A stretch of DNA of 64,000 nt from Nesterenkonia cremea. GTDB taxonomy: Bacteria; Actinomycetota; Actinomycetes; Actinomycetales; Micrococcaceae. The notes under the pieces were generated by a model. It did not search any database, was not told where the DNA came from, and saw only the letters and a list, made by a program, of their open reading frames with translations. Each line of letters starts with the position of its first letter. The first letter of the stretch is position 1. Positions 9,891 through 19,261 of the stretch are shown here, one piece after another. The stretch covers positions 4,253-68,252 of the forward strand of contig NZ_BMIS01000010.1 of the NCBI RefSeq assembly GCF_014642675.1, in the 5' to 3' direction. Position numbers and translations under genes: made by a program.

Positions 9891-11423
9891 TTGTCTGACA
9901 CGACCACTGACGCGTCGCCGGATCTCGCTGAGGAGAAGATGCCGCGCGCGCATAAGCTCACGATCGGCTCGCTGCTGGTCGCAGCCTTCGTGATGATCCT
10001 CAACGAGACCATCATGAACGTCGCGCTGACTCCTCTGCAGGCGGAGTTCCAGGTCACCGAGACCACCATCCAGTGGCTGACCACTGCGTTCATGCTGACC
10101 TTGGCCGTGGTCATCCCGACCACCGGCTTCATCATCCAGCGCTTCAGCCTGCGCGGCGTGTTCACCGCCGCGATGGCCCTGTTCATCGCCGGCACCGCCC
10201 TGTGTGCGGCGGCCCCCGGATTCGAGTTCCTGGTGGCCGGCCGTGTGGTCCAGGCCGCGGGCACTGCGATCATGCTGCCGCTGATGATGACCACGGTGCT
10301 GACCCTGGTCCCGCTGCGCCGCCGCGGCGTGGTCATGGGCAACATCGCCATCGTGATCTCCGTGGCCCCGGCCACCGGCCCGGCGCTCTCCGGGCTCATC
10401 CTGCACCTGGCCGACTGGCGCTGGATGTTCCTGACCATCCTGCCGATCGCCGTGATCGCCCTGCTGCTGGGCCGCCCGCGTCTGGACCCGACGCCGGGCA
10501 CTGTGGGCAAGCCGCTCAACATCCCCTCGCTGCTGCTGGCCGTCCCCGGCTTCGGCGGCCTGGTCTACGGCATCAGCCAGATCGGCGGTGGCCACGGCAC
10601 CGAGGACCTCGACGCCGGCGCCGAGGGCGGCGTGGACCCGGTGGCGCTGATCGTCCTCGGCGTGGGCCTGCTGTGCCTGGCCGGCTTCGTGCTGCTGCAG
10701 ATCCGTCTGCAGAAGTCCGAGTCCGCGCTGCTGAACCTCAAGCCCTTCAAGTACACGATGTACACCCGGGCCCTGGCGATGATGCTGCTGATGATGATCG
10801 CCCTGTTCGGCGCGCTCATCATCCTGCCGATGTTCCTGCAGCAGGCCCGCGGTCTGGGCACGCTGGAGACCGGTCTGCTCATGCTGCCCGGCGGTGTGCT
10901 CATGGCGCTGATGGCCCCGCCGGTGGGCCGGCTCTACGACAAGGTGGGGCCCAAGCCTCTGGTCACCCCCGGTGCGAGCATCCTGATCCTGTCCCTGCTG
11001 GCGATGAGCATGCTGGCCCCAGATACGCCGATCGCGATGGTCCTGGCCCTGCACGTGGTGCTCTCCTCCGGACTGGCGCTGCTGTTCACCCCGGGCTTCA
11101 CCACGGCGATGAACCCGCTGCCGCAGCCGCTGTACTCCCACGGCTCGGCCGCGCTGAACACGCTGCAGCAGCTGGCCGCCGCCATCGGCACCGCCGCACT
11201 GGTGGCCGTGATGGGCATCGGCGCCGCCATGGCCGTCTCCCAGGGTGCGACGGCGGCCGAGGCCGAGCTCGAGGGCTTCCGCACCGCGTTCCGCACAGCG
11301 GCTGTGCTGAGCATCGGCACGCTGATCCTGGGCGCCACGCTGCGGGCCACCAAGGCTGAGGACGGCGATGAGGATGCCGAGGAGGTCGTGATCGAGGAGG
11401 CTCTGGAGAAGGAGCCCTCCTGA
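9891..11423 (+). CDS. MFS drug:H+ antiporter, DHA2 (EmrB/QacA) family
   Basis: 510 residues with about 14 hydrophobic segments, the layout of 14-TM DHA2 exporters. The N-terminus contains LNETIMNVALTPLQAEF (motif D-like), and VAPATGPALSG corresponds to motif C of antiporters. The TTG start at 9891 is chosen because GGAGG at 9879-9883 lies 7 nt upstream; the in-frame ATG at 9858 has no such site. The C-terminus is an acidic cytoplasmic tail. Substrates of this family are drugs or biocides and cannot be read from the sequence. No regulator is adjacent, and a terminator follows. Confidence 0.9.
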   Translation: MSDTTTDASPDLAEEKMPRAHKLTIGSLLVAAFVMILNETIMNVALTPLQAEFQVTETTIQWLTTAFMLTLAVVIPTTGFIIQRFSLRGVFTAAMALFIAGTALCAAAPGFEFLVAGRVVQAAGTAIMLPLMMTTVLTLVPLRRRGVVMGNIAIVISVAPATGPALSGLILHLADWRWMFLTILPIAVIALLLGRPRLDPTPGTVGKPLNIPSLLLAVPGFGGLVYGISQIGGGHGTEDLDAGAEGGVDPVALIVLGVGLLCLAGFVLLQIRLQKSESALLNLKPFKYTMYTRALAMMLLMMIALFGALIILPMFLQQARGLGTLETGLLMLPGGVLMALMAPPVGRLYDKVGPKPLVTPGASILILSLLAMSMLAPDTPIAMVLALHVVLSSGLALLFTPGFTTAMNPLPQPLYSHGSAALNTLQQLAAAIGTAALVAVMGIGAAMAVSQGATAAEAELEGFRTAFRTAAVLSIGTLILGATLRATKAEDGDEDAEEVVIEEALEKEPS

Positions 11424-11502
11424 TCGGCGTCGGCCGCTGACCCGGCTCAGCGGCCGACAGGTCCGGCCGGCCGGTCCGGGCGCCACAACAGAACACCACG
11501 GC

Positions 11503-11545
11503 GAAGGGCCCGGTGGGATGCACTGATCATCCCGCCGGGCCCTTC
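11503..11545 (+). terminator. Intrinsic terminator after the MFS exporter
   Basis: An 18-bp stem at 11503-11520 and 11528-11545 (GAAGGGCCCGG with CCGGGCCCTTC at its base). It has one G-T pair and a 7-nt loop, and is followed by TGTGTGTTCAGTTCT. Confidence 0.7.
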
Positions 11546-11770
11546 TGTGTGTTCAGTTCTGGTGGAGAGGAAGTCTGGCTCAGAAGCCCCTGCGGGCCTC
11601 TTCTTGGAAGCGGGGCCCGCCCGCACCAGGCGGGCCCCTGTCGCACCCAAGTGAGTACTACCTTACGGGCGCCATAATTAATACGCAAGCCCCATTTTGC
11701 GAAATCTCTGAAATTTCTGCTCAGGGGGCTGTGTTGTCCCGGGTGGATACGACGACGAAGAGAGGTTTCC
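11546..11770 (+). promoter_or_regulatory. Intergenic region with hairpin and probable promoter of the NAD(P)H-binding gene
   Basis: A second GC-rich hairpin, GGGGCCCGCC (11612-11621) / GGCGGGCCCC (11629-11638), is followed by an AT-rich stretch at 11650-11725. That stretch holds TACTACCTTACGG (11656-11668) and CATAATTAATACG. A TACT/CTTA-type sequence next to an oxidoreductase gene recalls HxlR-type redox operators, but this is only a suggestion. No open frame was found here. Confidence 0.35.
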
Positions 11771-12457
11771 ATGTCTGAGAAGCGAGTGGTCATCATCGGC
11801 GGGCACGGCAAGATCGCCCTGCTCGCCGCACCCAAGCTCACCCGGGCCGGCTATGCGGTGGACTCGGTCATCCGCAATCCCGAGCACTCCGAGGACGTCT
11901 CCGCCGCCGGGGCCGATCCGGTGCTCCTGGACGTGGAGCAGGCCGATGTGGAGGCGCTCGCCGAGGCCTTCGCCGGAGCCGAGGCTGTGGTCTTCTCCGC
12001 CGGCGCCGGCGGAGGCAGCCCCGCCCGCACCAAGGCAGTGGACCAGGACGCGGCCATGCGCACCATGGATGCCGCGGCCCAGGCCGGAGTCAGCCGCTAC
12101 GTGATGGTCTCCTACGCCCGCGCGGAGACCGACATCCACACGCTGGAACCGGAGAACTCCTTCTATCCCTATGCGGCGGCCAAGCACCACGCCGACAACT
12201 ACCTGCGCGGCACCGAGCTGGACTACACCATCCTCGGGCCCGGCCGTCTGACCCTGGATCCCGCCTCCCGGAAGCTGCAGATCCTCGACGCCGACGGCGC
12301 CGCCGCGGCCAAGGAGGAAGGCGGCGAGGGGGTCACCCACACCTCCCGGGAGAACGTGGCCGAAGTCATCGCCCATGTGCTCAGTGAGCGTGTCGCGGTG
12401 AAGCAGACGGTGAACTTCTTCGACGGCGAGACTCCGCTGGAGGAGGCCATCCGCTGA
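11771..12457 (+). CDS. NAD(P)H-binding atypical SDR protein (YwnB/YhfK-like)
   Basis: 228 residues. The N-terminal VVIIGGHGKIALLAAPKL is the glycine-rich nucleotide-binding loop (GGxGxI) of NmrA-like or atypical short-chain dehydrogenases. It is followed by SVIRNPEHSEDV, VVFSAGAGGG and a YPYAAAKHHAD segment that supplies Tyr/Lys. These resemble small NAD(P)H-binding proteins of the YwnB/YhfK type, often linked to redox stress. Substrate and true activity are unknown. AGAGAGG precedes the ATG. It is monocistronic with its own terminator and is followed by tRNA-Val. Confidence 0.82.
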   Translation: MSEKRVVIIGGHGKIALLAAPKLTRAGYAVDSVIRNPEHSEDVSAAGADPVLLDVEQADVEALAEAFAGAEAVVFSAGAGGGSPARTKAVDQDAAMRTMDAAAQAGVSRYVMVSYARAETDIHTLEPENSFYPYAAAKHHADNYLRGTELDYTILGPGRLTLDPASRKLQILDADGAAAAKEEGGEGVTHTSRENVAEVIAHVLSERVAVKQTVNFFDGETPLEEAIR

Positions 12458-12473
12458 AGGCTTTCAGCCGATC

Positions 12474-12519
12474 AGCGCCTCGAGGGGCTGGAATTTCATC
12501 TCCGGCCCCTCGAGGTGCT
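12474..12519 (+). terminator. Intrinsic terminator after the NAD(P)H-binding gene
   Basis: A 15-bp stem at 12474-12488 and 12505-12519 (AGCGCCTCGAGGGGC with GCCCCTCGAGGTGCT, one G-T pair) and a 16-nt loop. It is followed by AATCTTCT. The downstream TAATCT (12519-12524) may double as the -10 of tRNA-Val. Confidence 0.65.
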
Positions 12520-12562
12520 AATCTTCTATGGCACTCAGGCGCGATGCGCAGTGGTGCACCGA

Positions 12563-12636
12563 GGATCTGTAGCTCAGTTGGTTAGAGCGCACGCTTCACA
12601 CGCGTGAGGTCGATGGTTCGAGTCCATTCAGATCCA
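12563..12636 (+). tRNA. tRNA-Val, anticodon CAC
   Basis: The acceptor is GGATCTG with CAGATCC and discriminator A. The D arm is TAGCTCAGTTGGTTAGAGC, the anticodon arm CACGC-TTCACAC-GCGTG gives CAC, and the T arm has GGTTCGAGTCC. CCA is encoded at 12637-12639. Confidence 0.95.
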
Positions 12637-12681
12637 CCACAACTTCTGGCCTGAACTCATCAGGCACCACCGACCGACTTC

Positions 12682-12721
12682 ACCACAAAATGACCCGGGA
12701 CATCCCGGGTCATTTTGTGGT
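12682..12721 (+). terminator. Strong intrinsic terminator after tRNA-Val
   Basis: A perfect 19-bp stem at 12682-12700 and 12703-12721. The base is ACCACAAAATGACC and the descending arm ends TCATTTTGTGGT. It lies only 23 nt before the TTG start of the exporter gene, so the next gene needs a promoter inside or just after the hairpin, or is reached by readthrough. Confidence 0.8.
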
Positions 12722-12744
12722 TGTATTGCAGGAAGGGAGGGGCT

Positions 12745-14970
12745 TTGTCGTCAGATCGCGATGAGAGCTACGAGCCGGAGGCCATCGATCCGATGATCTC
12801 CGCGCCCACAGCAGATGTCTCCGCGATTCCTGTGGTGCGTTCCTCCGCGGCATCCGACGATGAGGCCGAGGAGGAGTCCTCCGGCGGCTTCGTGAAGTCC
12901 CTGACCTCCTCCATCGCCTCCTCCTGGCAGGCCTCCACTGAGGCTGAGGCCGCCCTGGAATGGGAGGAGTACGACGCCGAGGCCGCCGACCGCGCGGTCG
13001 AGGAGCGCGAGGACGATTCCGGCTCGCGCCACGAGTTCACCCCGGATCCCGAGTTCCAGCGGACCTACACGGCGGTGAACTCCGCAGTCTCCGCCCCCTC
13101 CACCGAGGATCTGGACCACCACCTGCACACCTACGCCTATCCCGAGGTCGAGGCTCCGCAGACGATGGAGCCCAACCGCTACGCCTCCGACCCCATCCAG
13201 GGCGGAGCGCGGGACTACTGGGAGTCCTTCCCCAGCACCGGAGACTGGTCCCACACCGAGGCGCTGGGTCCGCAGATCCCCACCACCGGCAGCACTGAGG
13301 CCGTCTCCCCCTGGGAGCAGCGCGCCGCCGAGGCCGCCCGCAGCCAGCAGGAGGGGGAGCCGACGTCGGCGTCGGGAGTTCTGGACCTGTCCTTCACCTC
13401 CTCGATCGGCAACCTGCCCTCCACCCCGCTGGAAGCCGCACCGCTGCGCCGCCGCTCCGTCCTGCGGCCCAGCCGAATCCGCGAGAAGATCGGCCCGCAG
13501 CGCCTGAAGGGTGCGCCGATCTTCGACCGCACCGTCTTCGACCAGAAGCTCAAGCCCCAGCAGGTCCAGCAGGCCTTCCGGCGGATCATGCGCCCCGAGG
13601 CGCCCATGACTTCCGCCATGCCGATCCTCGACCGGCTGGAGGGCACTCCGTTCGCGAACCCGCAGCAGGCCGAGGCGCCGATGGAGTCGGAGGAGCCGGC
13701 CACCATCGCCTTCGTGCTGGACCTCGGTGAGACTCTGTTCCGCTACGGCGCCGGCGCCCTGGAGGTGGAGACTTCCATCATCGCCACCACGGCCGCCTTC
13801 GGGATGAAGAACACCGACGTGGACATCACCAACCAGTCCATCAGCCTCAACTGGGCCCCGGAGGGGAGGATCCCCTATTCGCGGGTCCGTGTGGTGCGCT
13901 CCTGGTCCGGGAACTATAAGGCTTTGGCGGCGGTCCACCAGCTGGTGGCCGACATCGTCGCCGGACGGATGACCCGCAGCGACGCCGCACAGCGGCTGGA
14001 GGAGATCACTCGGGAGCCCAAGCCGTTCCCGCGCTGGGTGGTCACGGTGGCCGGCGGCTTCTTCGCCAGCTTCTTCGCCAGCTTCCTGGGTGCGCCCCTG
14101 CTGGATGCCACGCTGGGCTTCTTCGGCACGCTGATCGTGCTGTGGCTGACCCGGCAGCTGACCACCTGGCGGGTGCCCGAATACTTCGGCCTGGCGGCCG
14201 GCGGATTCGTCGCGTCCTTCCTCGCCATGGGTGCCTTCACGATGGGCGTGGACATCACCCCGTCCATGGTGGTGGCCGGATCCCTGATGATCCTGCTCCC
14301 TTCGGCGCGAGTGGTCTCAGCCATCCAGGATGCGATCAACGGCTTCCCGATCACCGCGGCCGGCCGTCTGCTCTCCTCGATGATCGCCTTCGCCGGCATG
14401 ACCTCCGGGATCATGGCCGCAGTGGTGATCTGGGACCTGATGGGCGCCCCGCACATCGTCATCGCCGATGGTCTGACGCGCATCTATCCGGCGCCGGTGC
14501 TGATCGTGCTGGTGTTCTTCGCCGGCTCCTGCGCGGCCATCGTGGAGCAGGCGCGCCTGCGGATGATCCTGCCCATCGGGGCGGTCTCCGCGCTGGGCTT
14601 CGCCGGCTTCTACGCCGCCGAGCTCATCGGTCTGGGGGAGCGGATCACCCCGATCATCGGCGCGACCATCGTGGGTGCGCTGGGCCGCGTGGTGGCGCTG
14701 CGCATGGGTGCCCCGCAGCTGGTGGTCGCAGTGCCGGCCATGATGTTCATGCTGCCCGGCCTCATGGTCTTCCGCGGCATGTACCAGATCGCGATCGAGA
14801 ACCCCGAGACCACGATGGTCATGTCGATGATGGGCGGCCTGGCCGAGCTGTTCAACGCGCTGATCATCATTCTGGCCATCGCCTCCGGGATCGTGCTCGG
14901 CGACGTGTCCATGCGTCCGCTGACCTCCAGCCTGCAGTCCAACGAGCGCTCGCGCACCCGCAACCGCTGA
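12745..14970 (+). CDS. thrE: Threonine/serine exporter (ThrE family) with long N-terminal extension
   Basis: 741 residues. The C-terminal 420 form a ThrE domain: a cytosolic part starting near VLDLGETLFRYGAGALEVET, an ITNQSISLNW stretch, then about ten transmembrane helices. ThrE exports threonine and serine from actinobacteria such as Corynebacterium glutamicum. The first 250 or so residues are acidic and rich in Ser, Glu and Pro, apparently disordered, longer than in the classic protein. The start is TTG 12745 with GGAAGGGAGG at 12731-12740. The in-frame ATG at 12715 falls inside the tRNA terminator stem and is unlikely. It is monocistronic and converges with ung. Confidence 0.88.
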   Translation: MSSDRDESYEPEAIDPMISAPTADVSAIPVVRSSAASDDEAEEESSGGFVKSLTSSIASSWQASTEAEAALEWEEYDAEAADRAVEEREDDSGSRHEFTPDPEFQRTYTAVNSAVSAPSTEDLDHHLHTYAYPEVEAPQTMEPNRYASDPIQGGARDYWESFPSTGDWSHTEALGPQIPTTGSTEAVSPWEQRAAEAARSQQEGEPTSASGVLDLSFTSSIGNLPSTPLEAAPLRRRSVLRPSRIREKIGPQRLKGAPIFDRTVFDQKLKPQQVQQAFRRIMRPEAPMTSAMPILDRLEGTPFANPQQAEAPMESEEPATIAFVLDLGETLFRYGAGALEVETSIIATTAAFGMKNTDVDITNQSISLNWAPEGRIPYSRVRVVRSWSGNYKALAAVHQLVADIVAGRMTRSDAAQRLEEITREPKPFPRWVVTVAGGFFASFFASFLGAPLLDATLGFFGTLIVLWLTRQLTTWRVPEYFGLAAGGFVASFLAMGAFTMGVDITPSMVVAGSLMILLPSARVVSAIQDAINGFPITAAGRLLSSMIAFAGMTSGIMAAVVIWDLMGAPHIVIADGLTRIYPAPVLIVLVFFAGSCAAIVEQARLRMILPIGAVSALGFAGFYAAELIGLGERITPIIGATIVGALGRVVALRMGAPQLVVAVPAMMFMLPGLMVFRGMYQIAIENPETTMVMSMMGGLAELFNALIIILAIASGIVLGDVSMRPLTSSLQSNERSRTRNR

Positions 14971-15004
14971 GGTCGCGAGCTGTGCTGGGTGGCCGGCGTC
15001 GGAC

Positions 15005-15715
15005 TCAGCGCAGCTGCCAGTCGATGGGCTCAGCGCCCAGACGTTCCAGCTCCTGGTTGGCCCGGGAGAAGGGCTTCGAGCCGAAGAAGCCTCGCCGGGC
15101 AGAGAGCGGAGACGGGTGGGGGCTGGTGATCACGGCCGTGTGCTCGCCCTGATCCAGCAGCGGCGCCATCTTGCGCGCATCGGCGCCCCAGAGGATGGAG
15201 ACCAGCGGGGTGCCGCGCTCCACCAGGGCCTCCAGGGCGGTCCGGGTGATCTCCTCCCAGCCGATCCCTCGGTGCGAGCCGGGGCTGCCGGCGCTGACGG
15301 TCAGCACACGGTTGAGCATCAGCACCCCCTGGTGGGCCCAGGTGCTCAGGTCCCCGTGCTCGGAGGGGGCCAGGCCGAGATCGTCCTGACGCTCCTTGAA
15401 GATGTTCTGCAGGCTGCGTGGCAGCGGCCGCACGTCGGGGGCCACGGCGAAGGACATGCCGATCGGGTGCCCGGGGGTCGGGTAGGGGTCCTGTCCCAGG
15501 ATGATGACCTTGACCCGGTCGAAGGGCTGACGGAAGGCGCGCAGCACGCGGGTCGGGGCCGGGAGGATGTCCTCGCCCAGCTCGCGGCGTCGGGTGAGCT
15601 CCTCGCGGATGGAGGCGAAGCGCTCGGCCTGGGAGGACAGTGCCTGCTCCCAAGCGGGCTCCAGGGGAGCCACGAGTGAGGGCGAGAGCTCCTGCTCCTG
15701 CTCAGAACGGCTCAT
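15005..15715 (-). CDS. ung: Uracil-DNA glycosylase, family 1
   Basis: 236 residues. The catalytic water-activating loop [20 protein letters not shown] and the [13 protein letters not shown] motif with the uracil-binding His are intact, as are [17 protein letters not shown] and [11 protein letters not shown]. The enzyme removes uracil from DNA as the first step of base-excision repair. Length is normal for the family. AGAAAGAGCACT precedes the ATG, a weak ribosome-binding site. It is convergent with the ThrE gene and divergent from the DUF3263 gene. Confidence 0.97.
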   Translation of the reverse strand: MSRSEQEQELSPSLVAPLEPAWEQALSSQAERFASIREELTRRRELGEDILPAPTRVLRAFRQPFDRVKVIILGQDPYPTPGHPIGMSFAVAPDVRPLPRSLQNIFKERQDDLGLAPSEHGDLSTWAHQGVLMLNRVLTVSAGSPGSHRGIGWEEITRTALEALVERGTPLVSILWGADARKMAPLLDQGEHTAVITSPHPSPLSARRGFFGSKPFSRANQELERLGAEPIDWQLR

Positions 15716-15871
15716 AGTGCTCTTTCTGACCGGGTCCTTGTCGACTGCTGAACGTGTGAGGTCGTGGCCCCCTCATGCCTCTGTCCTCAGCCTAGCGACT
15801 GCCTCGGAGGGCGCAAAAACACAACGGGGCAGATGGCGGAGAACTCCCTCAGCTCCCCGTAGGATGGCACC

Positions 15872-16120
15872 GTGGACGTACGTAGTGGACTCTCCGCTGA
15901 GGAGGAGAAGATTCTGGCGCTGGAGCGCCAGTGGTGGAAATACGCCGGGGCGAAGGACCAGGCCATCCGCGACCAGCTCGGCATGACCTCCGTGGCGTAC
16001 TACCAGACACTGAATCGCCTGATCGACACCGAAGAGGCGCTTGCGCACGACCCCATGCTGGTCAAGCGTCTGCGCCGCCAGCGTGATGCCAGGCAGCGCG
16101 CGAGGAGGATGAAACCATGA
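15872..16120 (+). CDS. DUF3263 family small protein
   Basis: 82 residues, recognisable as actinobacterial DUF3263: the stretch ILALERQWWKYAGAKDQAIR is followed by LGMTSVAYYQTLNRLID and a very basic C-terminus. The middle looks like a helix-turn-helix, so DNA binding is plausible, but the function is unknown. The start is GTG 15872, with no Shine-Dalgarno. TAGGAT at 15860-15865 ends 6 nt upstream, so the message is probably leaderless. It overlaps the next gene by 4 nt. The DUF3263-LytR_C-groEL order recurs in actinobacteria. Confidence 0.85.
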   Translation: MDVRSGLSAEEEKILALERQWWKYAGAKDQAIRDQLGMTSVAYYQTLNRLIDTEEALAHDPMLVKRLRRQRDARQRARRMKP

Positions 16121-16779
16121 GCCAGCACCCCCATGACGAGTTCGATGATGTCCCGCCCTACCAGTCCGGTGAGGCCGGCAAGCACCGCGCCCCCGGGGCC
16201 GCCGCAGGCGGTGCCGCTGCGGGTGGCGGCGGGCTGAAATGGATCGGACTGCTGGCCGCCGTCGTGCTGGTGGTGGGCCTGTTCTCCTGGCTGGTCTTCG
16301 GTGATGACGATGACACTGAGACCACGGCCGGTGACCAGGGCGCCGCTGAGGAGCAGGGGGACGCCGACCAGGATGACGGCGATGACGCCGAGGGCGACGC
16401 CGCTCAGGATGAGGACGGCCAGGACGAGGCGGCTCAGGGCGAGGAAGGCCAGGACGACGCCGCTCAGGGCGAGGAAGGCCAGGGCGAGGAAGAGACTGAG
16501 GTCGATATGGAGACTCCCGTCCAGGTCTTCAACCACCAGGGCCCCGAGGGCACTGCCGCCAGTGCAGAGTCACAGCTGGAGGAGCAGGGCTACAACGTCA
16601 CCGCTCTGAACAACTGGGAGTGGGACGCACAGACCACTCCGGTCATCTACCACTCCGCCGAGGACGCCGAGTTCGCCCAGCAGCTCGCCTCCGATATGGG
16701 CATCGACAACCTTCAGGAGAGCGATCAGTTCACCACTGTCGCCGTGGTGGTGGGCGAGGAGTACGCGCCCGGTCAGTGA
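16117..16779 (+). CDS. Membrane protein with C-terminal LytR_C domain
   Basis: 220 residues. A cytoplasmic N-terminus of about 35 residues, one transmembrane helix (GLLAAVVLVVGLFSWLVF, about 42-60), a highly acidic Asp/Glu/Gln/Gly linker with GEEGQ repeats (about 65-130), then a LytR_C domain (VQVFNHQGPEGTA to the end). That domain is the C-terminal module found in some LytR-CpsA-Psr wall-polymer ligases. The catalytic LCP domain is missing here, so this is a stand-alone LytR_C protein facing the wall. The ATG overlaps the DUF3263 stop by 4 nt, so translation is coupled. A hairpin that overlaps the groEL control region follows. Confidence 0.85.
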   Translation: MSQHPHDEFDDVPPYQSGEAGKHRAPGAAAGGAAAGGGGLKWIGLLAAVVLVVGLFSWLVFGDDDDTETTAGDQGAAEEQGDADQDDGDDAEGDAAQDEDGQDEAAQGEEGQDDAAQGEEGQGEEETEVDMETPVQVFNHQGPEGTAASAESQLEEQGYNVTALNNWEWDAQTTPVIYHSAEDAEFAQQLASDMGIDNLQESDQFTTVAVVVGEEYAPGQ

Positions 16780-16810
16780 GCTGATCCGCACAGCACTCTG
16801 AGAGCACATT

Positions 16811-16882
16811 CTGCCCAGGGGAGAGCAGAGCTTCGGCATCTTGCACTCTCCTGGGCAGAGTGCTAAATATTGATTAGCACTC
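16811..16882 (+). promoter_or_regulatory. CIRCE/HrcA control region of groEL with overlapping hairpin
   Basis: A CIRCE-like repeat lies at 16840-16866: CTTGCACTC, a 9-nt spacer, then GAGTGCTAA. A further half-site TTAGCACTC lies at 16874-16882, so the middle GAGTGCTAA can pair with either neighbour. The left part also belongs to another hairpin, 16811-16825 with 16846-16858 (CTGCCCAGG with CCTGGGCAG), which could terminate the upstream gene. HrcA repression of groEL is established for CIRCE; the competition is inferred. Confidence 0.8.
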
Positions 16883-16950
16883 TCCTGGCATGACTGCCAG
16901 CAGAGGGTGGACTGAGAACCTCATCAGGTGAGGCCACAACGCCCCGGTGA

Positions 16951-18675
<1,725 letters not shown>

Positions 18676-18706
18676 TCCTCTGATCACCTCGCCCCCAGGC
18701 GACAGC

Positions 18707-18745
18707 AGAGAGCCCCCGCAGTCTTCGAGGCTGCGGGGGCTCTCT
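18707..18745 (+). terminator. Intrinsic terminator of groEL
   Basis: A perfect 15-bp stem AGAGAGCCCCCGCAG (18707-18721) / CTGCGGGGGCTCTCT (18731-18745) with a 9-nt loop. Confidence 0.75.
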
Positions 18746-18763
18746 GCATCTGCGGCTGACTCG

Positions 18764-18835
18764 CGTTTTACCAAGCTGTTCTCGTCCTACCTACGCATAT
18801 ATGCAGGGGTAATCTGAGAATGCCTTGGTAAAACG
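18764..18835. repeat. 72-nt imperfect palindrome between groEL and the WXG100 gene
   Basis: The outer arms CGTTTTACCAAG (18764-18775) and CTTGGTAAAACG (18824-18835) are perfect 12-mers. Inside, TTCTC/GAGAA and TACC/GGTA also match, around a central GCATATATGC. It is AT-richer than its surroundings. It could be a terminator for the WXG100 gene, a dispersed palindromic element, or an operator pair. No open frame is present. Confidence 0.5.
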
Positions 18836-18841
18836 AGGGTG

Positions 18842-19132
18842 TCAGCGCTGGAACAAGGCCGCTGCGGCGGTCTCCGTCTCCTCGTACTGGGTGGAGGCCT
18901 GAGCCATCGCCTGCCGGACGCTCATCAGGGACTGCTCCACCTGCATCTGGGTGGAGCGCCACTGGGTGAGCACCTCCTGGAAGGCGCTGCCGGCCGAGCC
19001 CTTCCAGGACTCCTGCAGCTGGCGCAGCTGAGTCTCCATGGAGTTCACATCGGTCTGGATGCGCCCGATGGTGGCCTCCACGGTCTGGCTCTTGGCCATC
19101 AGGTCAGCGGTGTCGATCTGAAGAACGGGCAT
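18842..19132 (-). CDS. WXG100-family small secreted protein (ESAT-6-like)
   Basis: 96 residues, all helical, with the WxG turn at Trp43-Lys44-Gly45 between two amphipathic helices. That is the helix-turn-helix hairpin of ESAT-6/WXG100 proteins exported by type VII secretion systems. AAAGGAG precedes the ATG with 8-nt spacing. No EssC/EccC ATPase or second WXG100 gene is adjacent, so the secretion machinery must be elsewhere. A C-terminal YxxxD/E-like signal is suggested by TQYEETETA near residue 83. Confidence 0.88.
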   Translation of the reverse strand: MPVLQIDTADLMAKSQTVEATIGRIQTDVNSMETQLRQLQESWKGSAGSAFQEVLTQWRSTQMQVEQSLMSVRQAMAQASTQYEETETAAAALFQR

Positions 19133-19261
19133 GATCTGTGCTCCTTTGTCGCGTCGAAGATCCTTCTGTAGGACATCTCCGACGCTACGGAGCCGGGAGC
19201 CGCTGTGGACACGGCTGAGGCGCTTCGGTGGAGTGCCGTGCGTGTCGGCGGCACCGGGGGG

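Noticed and set aside
18842..19132. Local type VII secretion locus
   Set aside because: Only one WXG100 gene is present. No EccC-type ATPase, mycosin or membrane component is encoded in the window.
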